A stretch of DNA of 41,198 nt from an uncultured Flavobacteriales bacterium (GTDB lineage: Bacteria > Bacteroidota > Bacteroidia > Flavobacteriales_D > Sanyastnellaceae). Position 1 is the stretch's first letter, and each line of letters opens with the position of its first letter. Under the pieces are notes generated by a model. It worked only from the letters and a program-made list of their open reading frames with translations. It was not told the origin of the DNA and searched no databases. The DNA lies in assembly GCA_943787435.1 (NCBI GenBank), contig CALSMK010000032.1, positions 1 through 41,198 on the forward strand. Direction: 5' to 3'. Position numbers and translations under genes: made by a program. Shown one piece after another: positions 35,061-41,198 of the stretch.

Positions 35061-35456
35061 TTAGGCGCACTCTATCGCCAATCCTTCACGACGCCTGCGA
35101 ATTCCCAAAACACCTATGCCCATTCCCCTGCAATCAGAAAACCCAATCCTCCATCAATGGGAATACATCCATTTGGGTCACTCGGCTGAACACCATTTGA
35201 AGAAACCCCTTGGGTGTTGTTTTCCCAGAATTCCGTGCAAGGCGTTTGTCCTGCGCCAGCATTATTCCACAAACATTCGCACCAGCCAAATTGCAATCAG
35301 AAGGCTGCAAGATTGGCCTCCACAAGTGGCCAAGTCACCACAAAAAGCACAAGTACAATCGAAACAACAATCAGCAGGTTGACCCTGGGCCATGAGAACT
35401 TCTCCCATTGGAAGGAAAAAACACAAAAAGCAGAGACGAAGAAGGTTCGTACGCAT
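35061..35456 (-). pseudogene. decayed small Cys-rich secreted protein with PID-type C-terminal sorting signal
   Basis: ATG 35456 opens a signal peptide (MRTNLLRLCFLCFFLPMGEV, then LMAQGQP), followed by a Cys-rich stretch (CCFDCTCAFCGDLATCGG). After a frame change comes SDPNGCIPIDGGLGFLIAGG, and after a second one, at the GGGG near 35129, MGIGVLGIRRRREG and a stop at 35061. Put together this is signal peptide, Cys-rich body, then PIDGGLGFLIAGGMGIGVLG plus RRRR: a PID-motif, one hydrophobic span and a basic tail, the tripartite layout of exosortase substrates (I recall the Bacteroidota type being named PID-CTERM). It lies immediately upstream of the exosortase remnant, as a likely substrate. 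Confidence 0.65.
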
Positions 35457-35508
35457 GCTCTAAAAGTACGCCATGGTCAGCAAAACGACGATTCCCCCGA
35501 AGAAGAAA

Positions 35509-35516
35509 TATCTTTG
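35509..35516 (+). promoter_or_regulatory. -7 promoter element for the exopolysaccharide locus
   Basis: TATCTTTG matches TAnnTTTG at all fixed positions and lies 17 bases before the ATG at 35533. It sits just past the divergent start of the decayed PID-signal gene (35456). It supports ATG 35533 over the in-frame ATG at 35473, which would be upstream of transcription start. Confidence 0.65.
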
Positions 35517-35532
35517 TAACAACGCACAGCAG

Positions 35533-37963
35533 ATGTCATCACCGAGAGAAGCAACGACCAACAACAGCATCAAGCAACTGAGGCTGGCCTTGAAGGTGGC
35601 GGCGAAAAACTGGCTGCTTCTGTTGTTGTTGCCCGCCATGGCATACGGTTACGCGCGGTTTGTCACCCACCAACAGCTCGACCAATATGGCGCTCGGGCA
35701 GAGGTGTTGCTGGAGCAAAAGGACGAATACGACAAGGCCCGTGAGCTGATGGAGGGCATGGTCAGCCGTCGATTTCAAAGGCAAGGCCCCGACATCGCCA
35801 ACCAAGTCCGGATTCTCAAAAGCCGCGATTTGGTCGAGCAAAGCTGTTTCCGACCTCAATCACAACGTCACTTATTTCCTTGTTGGACGTGTGAGGGCGC
35901 TTCCAGTGGGGGGACTCAGCGGGGTCACAGTTGAAGCTTTTCCCGAGCAATTCAGCGCTGCTGCTCTTGGGGCAGACTTTGACCTAGAGGTGATCGACGA
36001 CAAAAAATTCGTCCTTTCGGCCCTCTTCAAAGACGGTCGCACCTACAGCCAAGAGCATGTATTTGGATCCCCTCTTCAAACGAGAGACTTCAAGGTCACC
36101 ATCCAAAAAGCCGAAGACGGAAAAGGCACCATTGGCCAGGCCATTGCTCAAGGGCAAAGGTTTCAAGTCCGCACAGACGATCAAATCATCAGCTCCTACC
36201 GAAGCGCTCTCAGCGTGACTGGCGTTGGACAGACCAGCATCTTGAAGATGCAGATCAACAACATTCGGCAAGAGCGGGCCACCGAATTCCTTGACGCGTT
36301 GTCCACCCGGTACATCGAATACTCGACTGCTGCGCGAAAGGAAATCAACGCAAAAACAGACGAGTTCATTGAGCTTCAACTGCTCAAAATCGAAGCCAAC
36401 GTCGACAGCCTTCAAGACATCATTGATCAGCAACGTCAGGAAGCCGAAGTGCTGGACCTGTCTCGAAACGAACAAGCCTATTTCCAGGAGTTGATTCAAC
36501 TGGAAACCCAGCAAGAGGAGCTGCGGCTGAGTCTGCGAAGCCTGAGCGCTCTGGAAGGCTACCTCGCCCGCGGTGTCGAGAACACCAGCATTCCACCGAG
36601 TACATTTTTAACCTCAGACGCCGTCGCTTCAGAGCAGGTCGGACAACTTTATGACTTGCAACTGCAACGGACACAAATGCTGCTCGATGTCACGCCAAGC
36701 AGCTTTCAAGTCAAACGGTTGGACTCTTTGATTTCCACCACGCGGTTCAGTTTGTTTGACTACATCGCATCCACACGTGTGGCGTTGGAAGAAGAAGAGT
36801 CCACACTTGCCGGAAGGATTCAAACCATTGAATCCAAATTGTTTCGGTTGCCCAAGAGCGAGCGAGAAATCCTGGCCATTGAGAGAAGGTTGACCATCAG
36901 CGACAAATTCTATGGCTACCTGCTGGAGCAACGTGCAACCAACCTCATCGCCAGGGCAGCCATCACATCGAACGCCAGCATCATTGAAGCTGCGCGAGGG
37001 ATTGGCATCACAGGACCAGACAAGCCCAAGACCATTCGCAACTATACACTTTTTGGTTTGGCCGTGGCCATAGGCCTGGCCGTTCTCCGGCTTCTTTTGT
37101 TTGAACGCATTGAAAGCGTCAACGAACTCAAAGAGGCGACCTCCCTTCCCGTGAGTGGTGGCGTCCCCCGTTACGAAGACATCAGCGACAAGGAATACGT
37201 ACTGGTGGCCAGCAAGAGTCCTAGGCACCCCACCACAGAAGCATTCAGGGGGTTGAGAACCAACCTTCAATACTTGCTCAACCGAGAAGGTCAGAACACC
37301 ATATTGGTGAGCAGCATGCACCCTGGTGAAGGAAAAACCTTCACGGCCACCAACATGGCAGCCCTTCTGGCCCAAGCCGGGAAACGCACCCTTTTGATTG
37401 ACTTCGACCTGCACAAACCACGGGTACACAAAGCCGTCAACCTGGAGCGCGGAGTGGGACTGAGTGGCTACTTGATCGGAAAAATGCCGTGGATGATGGC
37501 CAAGCAAGAGACCGACATCCCAGGGTTAGACGTCCTCACTTCTGGCCCTGTTCCGCCGAATGCTTCGGAACTGGTGCTCTCCGAACGCACGGATGAGATG
37601 ATTGCTGAGGCCAGAAAGCACTACGACTATGTGGTCATCGACACCCCTCCCATTCTGCTCATCACGGACGCCTTGGTCTTGATGAAGCATGTCGACCGGG
37701 CACTGCTTGTGACCAATGTAAAGCGAGCCAACGTCCGAGGCATGCGTCAACTGGAAGACCTTTTGGGGCAGAACAACATTGAGCACGTGAGCATGGTGCT
37801 CAACGGCATCGTCCCCACACGCTGGCGCTATTATGCTTCCAAGTATGCTTACCAGTACCTCTATGGCTATGGCTACGGAGGCTATGGAAGCTACACCGGG
37901 TATGGCGGCTACGGATATGGCGACAATGCCTACGGCGACGGCGAGGACGACCTATCCACCTGA
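35533..37963 (+). CDS. Wzc-like polysaccharide co-polymerase / BY-kinase (one-base frameshift near 35841)
   Basis: An exopolysaccharide chain-length regulator fused to a bacterial tyrosine kinase, about 809 aa when corrected. Seen: N-terminal membrane span (NWLLLLLLPAMAYGYARFV), a long periplasmic coiled-coil region, a second span near residue 520 (YTLFGLAVAIGLAVLRLLLF), then the kinase: Walker A SSMHPGEGKTFTATN, A' LLIDFDLHKP, B YVVIDTPPILL, and a Tyr/Gly-rich tail with about a dozen tyrosines. The two frames join if one A is removed from CAAAG near 35839-35841 (restoring VSDLNHNVTYFLVGRVRALP). The downstream part alone would start at 35891. Heads the EPS operon; asnB follows after three bases. 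Confidence 0.9.
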
Positions 37964-37966
37964 ACC

Positions 37967-39844
37967 ATGTGCGGCATCACTGGCTCCCACGGAAAAGCAG
38001 ATGGGGCTGCATGGGCCCAAACCCAGCGCATGACAGCTGCCCTAGCTCACCGCGGGCCTGATGCAGAAGGACATTGGACAGATGACAACCACGTCGTTCT
38101 TGGCCACCGTCGGCTGAGCATCCTCGACACATCACAAGGGGCCAACCAGCCCATGACCAGCTGCTGCGGGCGTTACATTTTGGCCTTCAACGGAGAAGTC
38201 TACAACTACCAAGAACTCAAGCAAGAGCTCGACTACCCCTTCCAAACCACGGGCGACAGTGAAGTTGTGCTCGCCGCATTCAAATCTTGGGGGAAGGCCG
38301 CACTGCAGCGTTTTAACGGCATGTTTGCCATCGCCCTTTGGGACACCCAAGAAGAAACGCTTTTGCTCGCTCGCGACCGCATGGGCATCAAGCCCCTCTA
38401 CGTGCACCAAGATTCAACAGGGCTGCTTTGGGCGAGTGAAATTCGGGCTCTGCTTGCCTCCGGGCGGGTCAAGAGACAGCTCAACAGGTCCGGGCTGGTC
38501 GATTTCCTAAGGTACCAAACCGTCCATGGCCCTGACACCTTGATTGAAGGGGTGCGCATGTTGCCAGCAGGACACTTGCTCATGGCCGACGACAGCGAAG
38601 TGGTGACCGAATGCTGGTGGGACGCTGCATCTGCATCCCATTCGATCGCGGAACTGGGGGAGCCTTGGACCTATCGCAAGGGACCCGCTTCGGAACGCGT
38701 GCGCTCCATTCTGATGGACAGTGTGGATTTGAGGATGCGATCAGACGTTCCTTTTGGTGCTTTTTTGTCTGGCGGCATTGACTCCAGCGCTGTGGTCGCC
38801 CTGATGTCGGAGGTGGGACAGCAACCAGTCTCTACGTTCAACATTGCCTTTCATGAAGACGAGTTTGACGAGAGCCAATATGCCCGCCTCATCGCCAAGA
38901 AATACGGCACGGACCATCACGAAATCCGGCTCTCAGCCGATGACTTTTTAGCCGCCGTCCCCGATGCCCTGGCCGGAACAGATCACCCCAGCGGTGACGG
39001 ACCCAACACCTTTGTGGTTTCTCAAGCCACCAAGAATGCGGGCATCACGGTGGCATTGAGTGGCCTGGGAGGTGATGAGCTCTTTGCGGGGTACCCCGTG
39101 TTTCGGAGGACACTGAACCTCATGGAAAAACAGTGGGCCATGTCCTGGCCCCGAGGCTTGCGTCGGTTGGCAGGTCAAGCTTACCGCTCCATCAAACCCG
39201 GGGTGGCCTCTGACAAATTCGCGACCCTCCTCACTGGAGCAGCTTTGGACCCTGCCTCGACCTATCCCATTTCCCGTCGGGTCTTGCTCGAACCTGACGT
39301 TCGGGACCTGACCAACATTTCCCACACCAGCGACAGTGTGGCCCGCTGGTGCCGCGAGAATTTGGACACCTCTCCCGCACTGGACCTGCCGGTGTTGAGT
39401 CGAATCGGACTGGCTGAGATGCACACCTACATGCAGCATGTGCTCCTGAGAGACACCGACCAAATGTCCATGGCCCATGCCTTGGAGGTCCGCGTGCCCT
39501 TTTTGGACCATCGATTGGTGGAAACAGCCTTGGCCATTCAGGATTCCGTCAAGTACCCGCACACCCCGAAAGCCCTGTTGACCGCGGCCTTGGGTGACCT
39601 TTTACCCTCGGAAATCGTAAACCGCCCCAAAATGGGATTCACCCTTCCTTGGGAAATGTGGATGAGGGGACCATTGAAAGCCATTTGCCGCGAAGGGCTG
39701 GACACATTGATCGAAAGAGAGGCATTGAACGAGGATGCGGTCAATCGCCTTTGGGATGGTTTTGAGAATGGCACCGTGACGTGGTCGCGCATTTGGACCT
39801 TGGTTTCGTTGGGACAGTGGATCAGAAGACATGACCTCCACTAA
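37967..39844 (+). CDS. asnB: asparagine synthase (glutamine-hydrolyzing), EPS-locus type
   Basis: A 625-aa class-II glutamine amidotransferase/asparagine synthetase. Seen: catalytic Cys2 (MCGITG), glutaminase motifs ALAHRGPDAEGHW, LGHRRLSILD and FNGEVYNY, and the synthetase PP-loop SGGIDSSAV at about residue 268, plus ALSGLGGDELFAGY and LEVRVPFLDHRLVE. Both domains are complete, so it should be active. Proteins of this type are common inside polysaccharide loci of Bacteroidota, where they probably amidate sugar carboxylates or related groups rather than feed general asparagine supply; that is inference from context. It overlaps the next glycosyltransferase by 14 bases. Confidence 0.92.
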   Translation: MCGITGSHGKADGAAWAQTQRMTAALAHRGPDAEGHWTDDNHVVLGHRRLSILDTSQGANQPMTSCCGRYILAFNGEVYNYQELKQELDYPFQTTGDSEVVLAAFKSWGKAALQRFNGMFAIALWDTQEETLLLARDRMGIKPLYVHQDSTGLLWASEIRALLASGRVKRQLNRSGLVDFLRYQTVHGPDTLIEGVRMLPAGHLLMADDSEVVTECWWDAASASHSIAELGEPWTYRKGPASERVRSILMDSVDLRMRSDVPFGAFLSGGIDSSAVVALMSEVGQQPVSTFNIAFHEDEFDESQYARLIAKKYGTDHHEIRLSADDFLAAVPDALAGTDHPSGDGPNTFVVSQATKNAGITVALSGLGGDELFAGYPVFRRTLNLMEKQWAMSWPRGLRRLAGQAYRSIKPGVASDKFATLLTGAALDPASTYPISRRVLLEPDVRDLTNISHTSDSVARWCRENLDTSPALDLPVLSRIGLAEMHTYMQHVLLRDTDQMSMAHALEVRVPFLDHRLVETALAIQDSVKYPHTPKALLTAALGDLLPSEIVNRPKMGFTLPWEMWMRGPLKAICREGLDTLIEREALNEDAVNRLWDGFENGTVTWSRIWTLVSLGQWIRRHDLH

Positions 39845-40967
39845 AGCAAAAGACCGCCATCGCCCACGCATTTTGGTGGCCTTGGACTGGTACCTCCCAG
39901 CCTATCGCGCTGGCGGCCCCATTCGCAGCATTTCCAATTTGATCGCCACCCTGGGCGACGAATTCGATTTTAGGGTGATCTGCGGAAACCAAGATTTGGG
40001 CCAAAAAGAACCCCTTCCTGTGGAGACCAGCATCTGGCACACGGTTGGCAAGGCCCAAGTCATGTACTGGCCTCAGTCCCATTGGACAGCAACCCATTGG
40101 CAAACGTTGCTTTTGGACCTGCAGCCCGATAGGCTGTACATCAACAGTTTGTACAGCGGACCTTTTGCCCGGCTCCCTTTGAAAGTGGCCAAAACCTTGG
40201 CCATTCCCACAACGCTTGCCCCTCGCGGAATGTTGGGCGCAGGAGCCTTGTCCATCAAGCCTCTGCGCAAAAAAGCATGGCTTTGGCTCCAAAGGGCCAC
40301 TGGCCACCTCGAGCACATCACTTGGCACGCCAGCACCCAACAAGAGGCCCAAGAAATTCAACGCTGGTTTCCCAGGGCGAACATCCACATCGCACTCAAC
40401 CTCCCTGTCCCCTTTTCCCCTCTTCAACCCTCAGAGACAGGCGGTGGGATTCATTTGTTGAGCGTTGGCCGGGTGCACCCCATCAAGAACTATCGATTCG
40501 GTCTCGAATTGGCCCAAAAACTATCCGATCAAGGCCATGACGTGACGTACCGCATTGTAGGCCCAATTGAAGATGAAGCCGAAGCCCACCATCTCAACGC
40601 CCACAGCCAAGGAGTGAAACTGGAATGGATGGGGGCCACCCCACCCCAAGAGATTCAACCCCATTTCGGCTGGTCTGATTTGGTCTTGGTGCCCAGTTTC
40701 AATGAAAATTTTGGCCATGCCGTGGCTGAAGGCGTGGCCCATGGCAAACCCGTTTTGGTCTCAGATCAAACCGCTTGGTCCGACATGAACCCAGGCGCAA
40801 CCGTCCAATGTTTGCCCTTGGACATCCACACTTGGCTATACGCAGCGGCCACATTGCTTGCCATGTCCCCTGAAGAATGCATCCAAAGTTCCAAGGCCAC
40901 GTATGAAAATTGCTTGCTCGATGCGCGCCATCTTGCAGCCCAACGCGCCCTGTTCAACCAGCGGTGA
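39831..40967 (+). CDS. glycosyltransferase, GT4-like (GT-B fold)
   Basis: A 378-aa glycosyltransferase. Seen: N-terminal LDWYLPAYRAGGPIRSISNL, a typical acceptor-domain start with the Gly-rich loop after a YxPxxxxGG pattern; the linker LLSVGRVHPIKNYRFGLELA; and the donor-binding SFNENFGHAVAEGVAHGKPV with the E-x7-E signature (here NENFGHAVAE). No signal peptide or membrane span, so it acts at the cytoplasmic face. Donor and acceptor sugars cannot be read from sequence. It overlaps the asnB end and is followed after seven bases by a second glycosyltransferase. Confidence 0.9.
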   Translation: MTSTKAKDRHRPRILVALDWYLPAYRAGGPIRSISNLIATLGDEFDFRVICGNQDLGQKEPLPVETSIWHTVGKAQVMYWPQSHWTATHWQTLLLDLQPDRLYINSLYSGPFARLPLKVAKTLAIPTTLAPRGMLGAGALSIKPLRKKAWLWLQRATGHLEHITWHASTQQEAQEIQRWFPRANIHIALNLPVPFSPLQPSETGGGIHLLSVGRVHPIKNYRFGLELAQKLSDQGHDVTYRIVGPIEDEAEAHHLNAHSQGVKLEWMGATPPQEIQPHFGWSDLVLVPSFNENFGHAVAEGVAHGKPVLVSDQTAWSDMNPGATVQCLPLDIHTWLYAAATLLAMSPEECIQSSKATYENCLLDARHLAAQRALFNQR

Positions 40968-40974
40968 TTGAGCC

Positions 40975-41198
40975 ATGACTGTATCTGTGATCACTGTGAC
41001 ATACAATGCTGGAGCCACCGTTGAGGAGGCCGCACAGAGCGTCGTGTCACAACGGGGGGATTTCGCCTTGGACTACCATGTTGTGGATGGCGGTTCCACC
41101 GACGACACCTTGGCTCGACTGGAGCGGTTCAACGGTCAAATCGCACAGCTCACCAGTGAGCCTGACAATGGACTCTACGATGCCATGAACCGCGGCGT
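40975..41198 (+). CDS. glycosyltransferase family 2, partial (cut by window end)
   Basis: The first 74 codons of a GT2 (GT-A fold) enzyme, starting at ATG 40975. Seen: SVITVTYNAGATVEEAAQSV at the N-terminus, VVDGGSTDDTLARL (nucleotide-binding region with the conserved DGGSTDDT), and the SEPDNGLYDAMNRG segment typical of WcaA-like family members. The 3' end lies outside the window. It is part of the exopolysaccharide operon beginning at 35533. Confidence 0.88.
   Translation, partial: MTVSVITVTYNAGATVEEAAQSVVSQRGDFALDYHVVDGGSTDDTLARLERFNGQIAQLTSEPDNGLYDAMNRG

Overview
The window looks like a chromosomal segment from a member of the Bacteroidota, most likely a moderately GC-rich marine Flavobacteriales lineage (Cryomorphaceae/Schleiferiaceae-like; the family is an inference). 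The evidence is the dcw cluster order, the FtsZ ending in LHDNVD, several TAnnTTTG-type -7 promoter elements with few Shine-Dalgarno sites, secreted proteins built on GCTDxxAxNYxxxAxxDDGSC repeats, and a BY-kinase exopolysaccharide locus. I found no tRNA, rRNA, CRISPR array, insertion sequence or phage gene.

Region 1 (7-17156): an alpha/beta hydrolase gene on the minus strand diverges from a complete dcw cluster: mraZ, rsmH, ftsL-like, ftsI, murE, mraY, murD, ftsW, murG, murC, ftsQ, ftsA, ftsZ. Most genes overlap by ATGA, GTGA or TGATG. A four-unit, 10-bp-periodic MraZ operator and a TACTTTTG -7 element precede mraZ. ftsZ has its own candidate promoter with a perfect inverted repeat. murD carries a one-base frameshift in a G run.

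Region 2 (17167-22826): yqeY with a clear terminator; a marR-yceI pair with palindromes over its promoter; a shared bidirectional terminator; then a tightly overlapped minus-strand operon (SDR dehydrogenase, M28 peptidase, nitroreductase with a homopolymer frameshift, two very small proteins of 51 and 57 aa, and a predicted outer-membrane or periplasmic protein).

Region 3 (22856-32899): two giant tandem paralogous genes for secreted Cys-rich repeat proteins (1762 aa and about 1484 aa), each followed by a strong terminator. Both end in the same single EF-hand/dockerin-like tail instead of a recognisable T9SS C-terminal domain. The second has one frameshift.

Region 4 (33069-35456): a conserved Bacteroidota protein often mislabelled as an ABC transporter ATPase, then about 1.9 kb with no intact gene. 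Read across frames on the minus strand, this stretch contains the wreck of an exosortase gene, an upstream small Cys-rich protein with a PID-type C-terminal sorting signal (PIDGGLGFLIAGG plus a basic tail), and a downstream membrane-protein remnant. It appears to be a co-decayed protein-sorting locus.

Region 5 (35509-41198): the start of an exopolysaccharide locus: a Wzc-like BY-kinase/chain-length regulator (frameshifted once), an AsnB-type amidotransferase, a family-4-like glycosyltransferase, and a family-2 glycosyltransferase cut by the window end.

Four otherwise healthy genes (murD, nitroreductase, second giant gene, wzc) each have a single one-base indel next to a short homopolymer. 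Because murD is essential, sequencing or assembly error is the leading explanation for these. The exosortase region has many more lesions, including in-frame stops, and looks genuinely decayed.
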